From Bacteroidota bacterium (GTDB lineage: Bacteria > Bacteroidota > Bacteroidia > AKYH767-A > 2013-40CM-41-45), in assembly GCA_016708785.1 (NCBI GenBank), contig JADJFC010000003.1, forward strand, positions 496,001-560,000: DNA of 64,000 nucleotides. Direction: 5' to 3'. Positions 28,056-38,092 of the stretch are shown here, one piece after another. Position 1 is the stretch's first letter; each line of letters begins with the position of its first letter. A program made the translations under genes and the position numbers. Under the pieces are notes generated by a model. The model made no database searches. It worked only from the letters and a program-made list of their open reading frames with translations, and was not told the origin of the DNA.

Positions 28056-28700
28056 GTGAGTAATCTTAATTCCCAACCTAGTACTTCTCAAGCATGGAAA
28101 GGTGCAATGAACAACCTGAATTTCAGGTGGCAGTTCATTATTACCATTCTTGTCCTATCTACGTTTACATTTATTTTCACACACTTTTTTGATTTCATTG
28201 AAGCGCGTTCAGGAAAACATTTGGATGATTTTGTTCTTGATAATATTCCTTCGTATAATGTTTCATGGGGTGTGTTCTTTGTTCTTTATACTGCTATAGT
28301 TGTTGGATTATATACCCATCGCGCACACCCAAAGACGGTGTTGATAATTCTTCAGACTTACATTCTTGTAACATTTGTAAGAATGTTAACCATCACTTTG
28401 TTTCCTTTGGAACCGCCCATTGGATATGTTCCTTTAAGAGAGCCTTTAGTTCAATTTTTTACTAATGGAGGTAGAATTATTTCTAAGGACCTGTTTTTCT
28501 CAGGACATGTTTCTACAGTGATGTCTGTTTATCTTGGAACTCATTTACCGAAGACGCGTTCATTCCTGTTTGTGTGTGTGGTAGCAATTTGTTTTTTGCT
28601 TTTAGTTCAGCATGTACATTATACGATCGATGTAATTTTTGCCGTGCCGGCAACATGGTTGGTTTTTAAATTTTGCAAGAAGTTTTTTGGAGGAAAGTGA
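28056..28700 (+). CDS. PAP2 / sphingomyelin-synthase-like membrane phosphatase
   Basis: A 214-residue membrane protein with about six hydrophobic segments. The catalytic pattern is that of the PAP2_C (sphingomyelin synthase-like) group: KDLFFSGHVSTVM with the His of C2 and QHVHYTIDV with the His-x3-Asp of C3. These enzymes remove or transfer lipid head-group phosphates. The GTG start is set by the strong AAGGAGG. It is downstream of kynU-kmo, with no obvious metabolic link. Substrate could be phosphatidate, isoprenyl diphosphate or a sphingolipid; Bacteroidota often make sphingolipids. Confidence 0.8.
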   Translation: MSNLNSQPSTSQAWKGAMNNLNFRWQFIITILVLSTFTFIFTHFFDFIEARSGKHLDDFVLDNIPSYNVSWGVFFVLYTAIVVGLYTHRAHPKTVLIILQTYILVTFVRMLTITLFPLEPPIGYVPLREPLVQFFTNGGRIISKDLFFSGHVSTVMSVYLGTHLPKTRSFLFVCVVAICFLLLVQHVHYTIDVIFAVPATWLVFKFCKKFFGGK

Positions 28701-28762
28701 TTTATTGTTTCAAATAGAAACATGCTCTTGGAAATTCTAAAGAGTACCCAATAAATAAATCT

Positions 28763-29407
28763 TTAAACAAAATTCACGAAAGGATTGGTGCGCTTCTCAT
28801 GTCCAATCGTTGTGCTTTGTCCATGCCCTGAGTAAACAATTACATCATCTTCTAAAGTATAAAGCTTTGTTCGAATACTTTTTTCCAGTGTTTCGAAATT
28901 GCCACCGGGCAGATCCGTACGCCCAATACTTCCATAAAATAAGACATCGCCGGCAATCAATTGCTTTGTGGGTCTGTGATAAAAGGACAAGCTACCCGGA
29001 CTATGACCGGGAGTAAATAGGACTTCTAACTCTGTCTTCCCAAAAGTGAAAGTGTCGCCGTCTTTCAGAAATTCCTGTGGGTCGGGGGCTGGTTCAACCT
29101 GGATGCCCCACATTTGACCATAAATTGAGGCCGACTTTAAAAGCTCAGTTTCAATAGAATTCATAACGATTGGAAGTCCATATTTGCCTGCTAAAAAGTT
29201 AATCCCTAAAACATGGTCAATATGAGCATGTGTTAAAAGGATCTTAACCGGTTTTAAGCCTTTTGAATCGATGAAGATTGCTAATTCCTCTTTTTCTTCA
29301 GCATCGTAACAGCCCGGATCAATGATTATGCACTCACCGGACTCATCACTCAAAACATAGGTGTTTTCCTGGAAAGGATTGAAAGTAAAGCTGTCTATTT
29401 TGAGCAT
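28763..29407 (-). CDS. Metallo-beta-lactamase-fold hydrolase (glyoxalase II-like)
   Basis: 214 residues of the MBL superfamily. The zinc motif LTHAHIDHVLG, the bridging region FTPGHSPGSLSFY, GDVLFYGSIGRTDLPGG and the terminal SGHGQSTTIGHEKRTNPF match the short 'hydroxyacylglutathione hydrolase-like' proteins found in nearly all bacteria. It lacks the C-terminal substrate-binding domain of true glyoxalase II, so the substrate is open; thioester hydrolysis is plausible. Intact frame, alone on the minus strand. Confidence 0.88.
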   Translation of the reverse strand: MLKIDSFTFNPFQENTYVLSDESGECIIIDPGCYDAEEKEELAIFIDSKGLKPVKILLTHAHIDHVLGINFLAGKYGLPIVMNSIETELLKSASIYGQMWGIQVEPAPDPQEFLKDGDTFTFGKTELEVLFTPGHSPGSLSFYHRPTKQLIAGDVLFYGSIGRTDLPGGNFETLEKSIRTKLYTLEDDVIVYSGHGQSTTIGHEKRTNPFVNFV

Positions 29408-29588
29408 CGTTAAACTTGACTTATTTGGTCATGGAATTGCAAAGAAAGGGTTTTCTATTGATAAATTATTGTACAATTTTAGTTACATTCGCAGTATAAG
29501 GATTGATGACGGAAATTATATCAATTGTTTCTTTCCGTACCTTACTGTTTCTTAACGAAAAAGATTTCTCCTCACGGAAATTGATTCT

Positions 29589-32500
29589 ATGAAAAGACAC
29601 TTTTGTGCAATAGCGTTTATTATTCTCCTGACAAGCTTTTTGCCTGCTAGCATTTATGCACAATTCTATAACGGTTACACCATGAAATTTGGTAAAAACC
29701 GGGTACAGTTCGAAGATCGGTTTTGGTCCTTCATGCGTTTTAAGAATTACGATACATATTATTATCTGGGTGGACTTGAACTTGCTACTTTCACCGGACG
29801 AACTGCTCAAAAAGATCTGGAAGAAATTGAAAAACTTTTTGATTATAAATTGGATGGAAGAATTCAATTTATTATTTACAATAAATTAGGCGATGCAAAG
29901 CAATCTAATATCGGATTAGAGACAGAGGAAGATAACACCAGTAACACAGGCGGTAGTACACGAATAGTTGGTAACAAAGTATTTCTTTATTTCACCGGCG
30001 ATCACATTGCATTTCATAAACAAATCCGAGCAGGAATCGCAAAAGTTCTTCTCGACCAGATCATGTATGGTGGTGATATCAAGGATAGACTTCAGAATTC
30101 AGCTTTACTTGCTTTGCCTGATTGGTATCTCAACGGATTGATCTCTTATGTCTCATCACCTTGGGACCCGGAAATTGATAACAGAGTAAGAGATGGTGTT
30201 GTTTCAAAAAAATATATGAAATTCAATCATCTTACAGGTATTGATGCCGTTTATGCAGGACATTCAGTTTGGAAGTTTATTATCGATACCTATGGTGAAT
30301 CAGCCGTTGCGAATTTACTTTATATGACTCGTGTTAACAGAAATATTGAAAGCGGTTTGATGTACGTGCTGGGTCAGAATATAAAAGAAGTCGCTTTCAA
30401 CTGGCAAGAAGCAATGAAATCACGTTACTTAAATTCTGATTTAAAACGCGACTCAATTGAAAGCAAAACATTCTTAAGAGAGCAAAGAAAGAAACTCTTT
30501 ATGCTCAATTAAAAACAAGTTCAGATGGCCGTTATAGTGTTTATGTGGCCAATAACCTTGGAAAGTATAAAGTTTATTTGTACGATCATGAAAGGAAAAA
30601 GCGAAAAAGGATCTTAAAAAGTGGTTACAGAAGTTATGCTCATGAAACGGATATTTCTTTCCCTGTACTTGCATGGCATCCTACCGGACAAATGTTTGCT
30701 GTTATCCGCGAAAGAAAAGGGAAATTGCTCATGGGTACTTATACTTTAGAAACGAAGAAGTATGAAGAAACTCCGCTTTTTAACTTTGAAAAAGTACTAG
30801 ACTTCAGTTACTCTGATGATGGACAATCTATCGTAATGTCAGGAATTCAAAAGGGGCAAAGCGATATTTTCGTTTTTAATCTTCGTACCCGTGTTGCTGA
30901 ACAGATAACGAAAGATTTCTTTGATGACCTTAATCCTCATTTTATTGATAAATCGAGAGCAATTGTATTTTCATCAAATCGTTTGAATGATACATTGGGA
31001 GTTGACAATAAAACTTTGTTGCATGACAAAGCAAATTATGATGTGTTCTATTATGATTATAAGGGGCAGTCTACAATCCTTCGCAGGATTACAAATACTC
31101 CACGTTATAATGAATTGCAGCCGATGCAATATGATTCATCAGCAATTAGCTACCTAAGCGATGAGAATGGAATTGTAAACCGATATGTTGCCCACCTTGA
31201 TAGTGCATTGAGTTTTGTGGATACAACCGAACATTACAGAATGATCGTTGACAATGCTCCATTGACGAATTATGCAAGAAGTATTTTATCTCATGATGTC
31301 AATCACACTCAAGATCGAATAAGTGAAATCATTTTTAGTAACGGGAAATTCCATTTATATGTTGGACGGCCTAGAACAAGTCAGTTCACAGAAACGCCTT
31401 TGCCGAAAACACTTTTCAGGAATGAAGAAGAGTGCATCCGTAACACCTGTTGTTTTGCCGAAAACAAAACAGATTTCACTACAATAGAAATTAAAGATAA
31501 TGATGCATCTTCACCAACAGCTCCTGTCGATTCAAATGCAGTAAACATCGACAACTATATTTTCCAATCTGAATTTCCAAAATCAAAGAAGAAGTCAAAA
31601 GATGCAGGAGTATCAGCGTTTATTGTCCCTAAAGATTCAGTTGCAATTAAAATTTCTGAAGCAGCAAATGATTCACTTGGATTTCAATTGCCAAAGCAGC
31701 GAAATTATGAGATTGCATTTTCTTCAACATATTTTGTTAGTCAGCTCGATAACTCATTGTTGAATCAGACTTATCAGATCTTTAACGGTGGTAGTCCGAT
31801 CTATTATAATCCCGGTATTAATGGCTTTTTCAAACTTGGTATAAGTGACCTGTTGGAAGATTATAGAATAACCGGTGGATTTAAACTAGCATTTGATCTG
31901 AATAGTAATGAATACTATTTGAGTTTCGAATATTTGAAAAAGAGAATGGATCAGTCGTTGACTTTTTATCGTCAGGCGACAATGCTTCCTGAATTTGGAA
32001 CAAAACAATATTCACATGAATTAAGATATGGCAATAAATATCCGTTCAGTGATGTTTCGTCTTTGCGTGGGTCTATTGCTTACAGAAATGATAAGATAGT
32101 TACCCTCTTATAATCAACCTTCATTAGAAGAGCCGGATAGAATGGTGCATTGGACAACTGCAAAACTGGAATATGTTTTTGATAATACGATCAGTATGGG
32201 ATTGAATCTTTTCAATGGAACAAGGTTTAAGATCTTTGGGGAGTATTACAAACAAGTTAATAAAGAAGGGTCGGGGATGGCAATTGTTGGAGACGACTTC
32301 CGTCACTATTTGAAAATTCACAGAGAACTAATTTGGGCAAATCGTTTTGCTGCAAGTACATCGTTCGGTAGCGAAAAACTTATTTATTATATGGGCGGAA
32401 CTGATAACTGGATCTCTCCGGGATTTAATATTTCAACGCCAATTGATTATTCTCAAAATTATTATTTTCAGGCATTGGCTTCAAATCTAAGAGGCTTTGA

Positions 32501-32887
32501 TCAGAATATCAGAAATGGAAATTCATTTGCTTTAGTCAACAGTGAAATCCCTGGCCGGTGTTTAAATATCTTTTGAATCGACCAATAAAATCTGATTTCG
32601 TGCGAAACTTCCAGATCATTGGATTTGGTGACGTTGGTACAGCTTGGAATGGAGCATCTCCATACGATTCTACAAACATGTTCAATCGTAGTGTGATCTC
32701 AAATACTCCATTCGTAGTCACTGTGGTGAAGCAGAATGAACCAATCGTTGCCGGCTATGGTTTCGGTTTGCGTACACGTATTCTAGGCTATTTCATGCGC
32801 GCAGACTGGGCATGGGGAGTGGAGAATAGAGATATTTATCCAAGTAAGTTTTACTTCTCATTGGGGTTGGACTTTTACCCTCACTAA
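29589..32887 (+). CDS. Large outer-membrane protein: peptidase-MA-like, TolB-like propeller and beta-barrel (frameshifted)
   Basis: One gene of about 1,100 codons read in four pieces because of frameshifts near 30490, 32103 and 32562. After a signal peptide (to SIYAQ) comes a domain resembling peptidase MA (LPDWYLNGLISYVSSPW), but the HExxH expected before it is replaced by HKQIRAGIA, so it is probably inactive. From about residue 310 there are WD40/TolB-like repeats (FSYSDDGQSIVMSG, ISYLSDENG). The end is a barrel with VFKYLLNRPIKSDFVRNFQ, GFGDVGTAWNG and GLDFYPH, like the last strands of Omp85/surface-antigen proteins. Joining the frames gives continuous homology-like sequence. Role unknown; surface or transport. 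Confidence 0.75.
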
Positions 32888-32924
32888 AAAATTCCACAGC
32901 GATACTGTCGCTTGTCGTCGCCAT

Positions 32925-34055
32925 TTGCATATGAATCCTGAACTTTCTTTTCAGGAATTCAATACTCAAAAATTCGTTGAGGATAAATTGAAGGAATATG
33001 GAATTACGAATATGCATCGACTTGCAAATACAGGAGTTGTTGCATTGATCGAAGGAAAGAATCCCGGTAAAAAAGTTGTTGCACTTCGTGCTGATATGGA
33101 TGCACTTCCAATTATCGAAACTAATAACCTTGATTATAAATCGCAGAATAGCGGTGTAATGCATGCATGTGGACATGATGTACACACATCGTCATTGCTT
33201 TGTGTTGTACGAGTGTTGAATGAGTTGAAAAATGATTTCGAAGGAACTGTAAAATTTATCTTTCAACCCGGCGAAGAAAAATTACCCGGTGGCGCATCGA
33301 TGATGATCAAAGAAGGTGTGTTGGAAAATCCAAAGCCAAATTCAGTAATAGGTCAGCACGTAATGCCACAAATAAAAGCCGGCAAAGTTGGATTTCGGAA
33401 AGGTCTTTATATGGCAAGTACCGATGAGATCTATGTGAAAGTAAAAGGCAAAGGTGGTCACGGTGCAATGCCGCATCTTACAATAGATCCTGTTCTTATT
33501 ACATCGCATATGATCGTTGCCTTGCAACAGATCGTAAGCAGAAATGCAAAACCATCTGTTCCATCTGTTTTGACATTCGGAAAGGTGATAGCAAATGGAG
33601 CAACCAATGTAATTCCGGATGAGGTTTATCTCGAAGGAACCTTCCGTACACTCAATGAAGAATGGCGCGCCGAAGCTCATGTAAGAATGAAAAAAATGGC
33701 AGAAGGATTGGTAGAGAGTATGGGCGGCAAAGTTGAATTCAATATTGTAAAAGGTTATCCATTTCTGGTCAACGAAGAGGAGCTGACAGATCGCGCCAGA
33801 AAATTTGCTACAGAGTATGTAGGTAGTGAAAACATCGAAGACCTCGAGATCTGGATGGCTGCAGAAGATTTCGCTTTTTATTCGCAGCAAGCGAGTGCAT
33901 GTTTCTATCGCCTTGGTGTTCGAAATGAAGAGCGAGGAATTACCTCTTCAGTTCATACTAGTACGTTTGATATAGATGAAACTGCGCTTGAGACGGGAGT
34001 GGGGTTGATGGCTTATATGGCTATGCGGGAACTTTTGATTGAAAATAAAACGTAG
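32925..34055 (+). CDS. M20 family amidohydrolase / aminoacylase
   Basis: Zinc-dependent amidohydrolase of the M20D group (IAA-amino-acid hydrolase / N-acyl amino acid deacylase). Metal motifs MHACGHDVHTS and FQPGEE, the dimer-domain KGGHGAMPHLTIDP, and the C-terminal AAEDFAFY and SVHTSTFDIDE are all present. No good start is visible: the TTG at 32925 or ATG at 32931 would cut through RRHLHMNPELSF, which is normally about 20 residues in. The frame is open upstream and encodes FHSDTVACRRHLH, reaching into the end of the previous gene, so a few dozen bases, including the true ATG, are probably missing. Confidence 0.88.
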   Translation: MHMNPELSFQEFNTQKFVEDKLKEYGITNMHRLANTGVVALIEGKNPGKKVVALRADMDALPIIETNNLDYKSQNSGVMHACGHDVHTSSLLCVVRVLNELKNDFEGTVKFIFQPGEEKLPGGASMMIKEGVLENPKPNSVIGQHVMPQIKAGKVGFRKGLYMASTDEIYVKVKGKGGHGAMPHLTIDPVLITSHMIVALQQIVSRNAKPSVPSVLTFGKVIANGATNVIPDEVYLEGTFRTLNEEWRAEAHVRMKKMAEGLVESMGGKVEFNIVKGYPFLVNEEELTDRARKFATEYVGSENIEDLEIWMAAEDFAFYSQQASACFYRLGVRNEERGITSSVHTSTFDIDETALETGVGLMAYMAMRELLIENKT

Positions 34056-34062
34056 AGTTCAT

Positions 34063-34115
34063 AAGAAAAAGGAAGAGTGCATAGAGAAACTCTCTGTGCT
34101 CTTCCTTTTTTTCTT
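34063..34115. repeat. Hairpin between convergent genes, 'gaagagtgcatagag' words
   Basis: Arms about 34063-34086 and 34092-34115 pair with a small bulge (aagaaaaaggaagag / ctcttcctttttttctt). The T-run on the right and A-run on the left would let it act as a terminator for both the amidohydrolase and the lipoprotein gene. Related words (cctctgtgtt) follow at 34121-34130. Confidence 0.65.
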
Positions 34116-34144
34116 TATGTCCTCTGTGTTAAAAGCAATTAGTT

Positions 34145-35062
34145 CTATTGAAATGTATTGATCAATGTTTCCAAATCAGCTTCCGAAATTGTTGTAAGTC
34201 CCGGCATAGTAATTTGCTGACCAGTGAACAAGAATGTTTGAGCAGATATTTTGTATTCTTCATTAATTTTTTCATTACAACTACTGAGAGAGATTTGTTC
34301 AAATGGGGCGTAATTCCATCGTGCTGTGTTACCATTTGTCCAAAGATTAATTCCAAACATAGCTGAATTGTCGATTACCATGATTTGACAACTTTCAGAA
34401 CCTGACGGCAAAGCAATATTCAATTCTGAAAATAAACTGTCATATGGAAAATCGCAATTGATCCAATCGAACTGTCAACCAACATTTCGTAGATATTTAC
34501 AGAATCAGTTGTTTGTAAATACATCTTGTGTAAATCCGGGAGGTGTAGTTGTCCAATTAATTATTCCATATTGATCCGTTGTCGGAATACCATAATAAGT
34601 TTGCATCAGAGGCTCAAAGTAATTAGAAGTCAACCAGGCATGATACTGTTGTCCGCTAGCCATTGAAAGGGTCTCGCTGCCTTGTGTGACCTTGATCTTA
34701 AATGCTCCACCTGATTTCAGCGGGCGACCATCTGAATGCGTAGAGATTTCGTTAAAAAACATGTCTGCTTTAGTAATTACTTCGTCGATCTGCACATCAA
34801 CGTTTCCTGTAACGGCTACGCCTGATGAGTTAATCAATGAATTTGGTGGGAAGTAGAATTCAATACCACCGGTTGTTATAATTGATCCGGCTGTATTTGC
34901 ATTCATCGTAAAATGTTGCGTAGGTTTTTTGTGCGACGCATTAAAATCTGTCATAGAGTTGACCCTTGTCGGATTTGTATTAGTGCTTGTTTCATCTTTT
35001 TTGCAGGAATAAAATGCGGCGAGAATTAAAACGAAGAAGGGGATTTTGAAACGATTTTTCAT
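34145..35062 (-). CDS. Lipoprotein of unknown function (frameshifted as sequenced)
   Basis: About 305 residues. The first piece (35062-34505) starts with a lipoprotein signal (FFVLILAAFYSC, lipid Cys about 20) and a Ser/Thr/Asn-rich linker, then a beta-rich domain: GGIEFYFPPNSLI and VTGNVDVQIDEVITKADMFF resemble the ZU5-like fold. The last piece (to 34145) reads SELNIALPSGSESC and ends TISEADLETLINTFQ. Between them two frameshifts (near 34505 and 34470) bridge through TDSVNIYEMLVDS and DWINCDFPYDSLF. Likely on the periplasmic or surface face of the outer membrane. No family with known function recognised. Confidence 0.65.
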
Positions 35063-35160
35063 CGTGTTAATGTTTTAGAAAACTTTAATAACAATACGCG
35101 CAATTGATTAAAATGGTTGCCTTAAGTAACAGTCAGCTGTTTCCAACCTTTTCAAAAACG

Positions 35161-35482
35161 CCCTCTGAGGGTCGCCAAAAATGGTAGAAGAAAATGTGAC
35201 TGAACAAACCGACCCCAGAGGGGCAGTCATATTGGTAGAAAAATGTGATCCCAAGAATTTCGACCCCGGAGGGGTCGTATATTTTTGATATTCCCAATCA
35301 ATAATTGCGATCAATTAATTTGAAATATCGTTCCTATTTTCACATCCGATTCCCCTGGGTCGATCGAATATTACATTTTTTTCTTTATGCGACCCCTCTG
35401 GGGTCGAAACTATATTTCATTTCGCTACCAATACCCCTCCGTGCGACTTTAAACATATTTCATTTCGACTACCTCTGAGTCG
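35161..35482. repeat. Array of seven degenerate GACCCC/GGGGTC palindromes
   Basis: Palindromes near 35161, 35211, 35261 (cgaccccggaggggtcg), 35348, 35390 (cgacccctctggggtcg), 35432 and 35466, about 35-85 bp apart. The spacers also repeat: ttggtagaaaaatgtga follows units 1 and 2, and atatttcatttcg follows units 5 and 6 on the other strand. Units 1-3 and 4-7 appear to face each other. The array fills most of the gap between the lipoprotein and gyrB. No ORF is credible here. Confidence 0.8.
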
Positions 35483-35580
35483 AGGAAAGTCTGGAGTTCA
35501 CCCCAACTTTATTCCAACTTTTTTATGAGATTGCCCAACTTTTGAAATGAAATAGTTGTCTGGTAAAGAAAAAGTAAAAA

Positions 35581-35620
35581 AAAGCAAAAAAAAAGACCGG
35601 ACATTGCCGATCTTTTTTCT
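35581..35620 (-). terminator. Likely gyrB terminator
   Basis: AAAAAGA-cCGG, loop acattg, CCGa-TCTTTTTT: an A/T-rich stem with a CGG/CCG core and one mismatch, and T-runs on both strands. It lies 30-65 bp downstream of the gyrB stop. Confidence 0.65.
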
Positions 35621-35646
35621 TTATCTTTTTTACGTTTTAATTAACC

Positions 35647-37652
35647 TTATGCATCGATCTTCGCATACTTCGCATTTTTCTCGATGAACTCTCTGCGTGG
35701 TGGAACATCATCGCCCATCAACATTGAGAATACACGATCTGCTTCAACAGCGCTGTCAATTGCAACCTGGCGAAGTGTGCGCGTTGCAGGGTTCATCGTT
35801 GTTTCCCAAAGCTGCTCAGCATTCATCTCTCCAAGACCCTTGTAACGTTGAGTATTTACATTCTCTTCTTTTCCGTCACCGGCCAAGGCTTTGATGGCAG
35901 CAATACGTTGTTCATCAGTCCAGGCATATGTTTGCTCTTTTCCTTTCTTCACCAAATAAAGTGGTGGTGTAGCGATATATAAATAACCTTGTTCTACTAA
36001 TTCACGCATATGGCGGAAGAAGAAAGTAAGAATCAATGTTGTGATGTGAGAACCATCGACATCGGCATCGGTCATGATGACGATCTTATGATAACGAAGT
36101 TTGTCCATATTCAACGGACGACCTTCTTTACTGTCATCACGGAAGACTCCGAGTGCAGTAAAAATATTCCGGATCTCTTCGTTTTCATAGATGCGATATT
36201 CCATTGCTTTCTCAACGTTAAGGATCTTACCTCTCAATGGAAGGATTGCCTGGAATGAACGGTTACGACCTTGTTTAGCTGTACCGCCGGCAGAATCTCC
36301 CTCGACCAAGTATAATTCGCAAATAGAAGGATCGCTATCACTACAATCGGAAAGTTTTCCCGGAAGTCCTGTTCCTTGAAGTACATTTTTACGCTGTACC
36401 ATTTCACGCGCCTTGCGGGCAGCATGACGAGCAGTAGCAGCAAGAATAACTTTATCGACAATTGTTCTTGCTTCACGTGGGTGTTCTTCCAGATAAGCAC
36501 TAACATATCACTCACAGCCTGATCAACAGCACCCATTACTTCGTTGTTACCAAGTTTGGTTTTTGTCTGTCCTTCAAATTGCGGCTCCTGAACTTTTACT
36601 GATACAATAGCTGTTAGTCCCTCACGGAAGTCATCGCCGTTGATCTCAAATTTCAATTTGTCAAAGTAACCTGATTTATCAGCATACGATTTCAAAGTAC
36701 GTGTTAACGCTCTTCTGAAACCGGATAGATGTGTTCCCCCTTCGTGTGTATTGATATTATTCACATAAGAATAAATATTCTCAGTGAACGTAGTAGTGTA
36801 TTGCATTGCAACTTCAACCGGAATGCCTGCACGTTCGCCTTCCATATAGATTGGCTCCGGTGTAAGTTTTTCACGGTTCTCGTCGAGATATTCTACGAAT
36901 TCTCTTAGTCCACCCAGACTCAAGTATGAATCTTTCGGATGATTACCATCTGCATCAGGATTACGTAGATCTTCAATATTTAAATTGATGCCTTTATTTA
37001 AAAATGACAACTCACGTAAACGTGTTGCAAGAATGTCGTAGTGATAATCAGTTGTAATAAAAATAGAAGCATCAGGAGTAAATGTTTGTGTTGTTCCTGT
37101 TCTGCTTGTTTCTCCAACAACTTTTACATCATACAATGGTTTTCCGCAAGAATATTCCTGAACGAAAATTTTTCCTTCACGGTGAACTTCTGTTTTCAAA
37201 TGAGATGAAAGTGCATTTACACAAGACACACCGACACCATGTAATCCACCGGAAACCTTATAGGAGTCTTTATCGAACTTACCACCGGCATGCAGAACGG
37301 TCATAACGACCTCTAGAGCGCTTTTTTTCTCCTTCGCATGATAATCGGTCGGAATACCTCGTCCATCGTCCGTAACACGAATAATATTGCCCGGCAAGAT
37401 AGAAACATCAATGTTCTTGCAATAACCGGCAAGAGCCTCGTCAATTGAGTTATCTACAACTTCATATACGAGATGATGAAGCCCTTTAAAGCCTATATCA
37501 CCAATATACATGGCAGGGCGCTTTCGCACCGCTTCCAGACCTTCCAATACCTGGATCGAATCTGCTGAATAACTGTTGTTGCTTTTTTTCACTTCTTGTC
37601 CGTCGCCGACGTTGTCGGTTGGTTTCACTTGGTCGTTTATCAATTCACCCAT
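35647..37652 (-). CDS. gyrB: DNA gyrase subunit B (frameshifted as sequenced)
   Basis: ATPase subunit of DNA gyrase. The N-terminal GHKL domain has YEVVDNSIDEALAGY and VTDDGRGIPTDYH, then LHGVGVSCVNALS and HEGGTHLSGFR. The TOPRIM region has ELYLVEGDSAGGTAKQGR and TDADVDGSHI, and the C-terminus QRYKGLGEMNAEQLWETTMNP. One indel near 36500 splits it; in the right frame AYLEEHPREARTIVDKVIL joins the two pieces. About 668 residues, slightly longer than the 640-650 of most short GyrB forms, because of an N-terminal Asn/Lys-rich tail. An essential gene, so a sequencing indel is the likely cause. Confidence 0.96.
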
Positions 37653-37846
37653 TTTTAGTACTCTTTTCCCCCCAGATTTTCCCCGAAATAATATTGGAAA
37701 TTATGGACCTTTTTGGCCTAAAACCTAACGTTTTCAAGCCTTTTCCATTGTTTGTAAAGCTACAAAAATGACCCCAATTTAACAAGAGAATGCATGGTTT
37801 TTTAACGAGTTTTTACCGCTTTTTTGGAAATAGGAGGGGGAAATTC

Positions 37847-38092
37847 AGGTCAAAGTTCAAGGGTCAAAGGCCATTTTTGGCAAAGCCAAAAGGCAAAAAT
37901 CAGAAGTAAAAAATGGCGGTTAAAAAATTATTCTTTGCAATTTTGTTTAAGGTTTTAAGTTTAAAATTGAGACATTTCTTGTTGCAAATATATTCAACAA
38001 TTAAACAGCAAATTTCGAAGCAAAATTTTTGAATAACTTCCGCATTAAACTTAAACTTTAAACAAAAAAACTTTGAACCTTAAACCTTGAAC
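37847..38092. repeat. Nested inverted repeats of 'ggtcaaag' and 'gtttaag' words
   Basis: An outer pair (caaagttcaagggtcaaag near 37851-37869 with its complement in 38071-38092) encloses an inner pair (37945-37965 with 38044-38063). In between are ggcaaagccaaaaggcaaa and other low-complexity words. This fills the 439-bp gap between gyrB (start) and dnaX (end); no ORF or clear promoter was found in it apart from a one-base-off -7 site. Confidence 0.65.

Noticed and set aside
35108..35314. 68-codon minus-strand ORF in the palindrome array
   Set aside because: It only reads through the GACCCC repeats.
37653..38091. Replication origin near gyrB
   Set aside because: No cluster of DnaA boxes (TTATNCACA) and no dnaA or dnaN gene; the gap holds word repeats.
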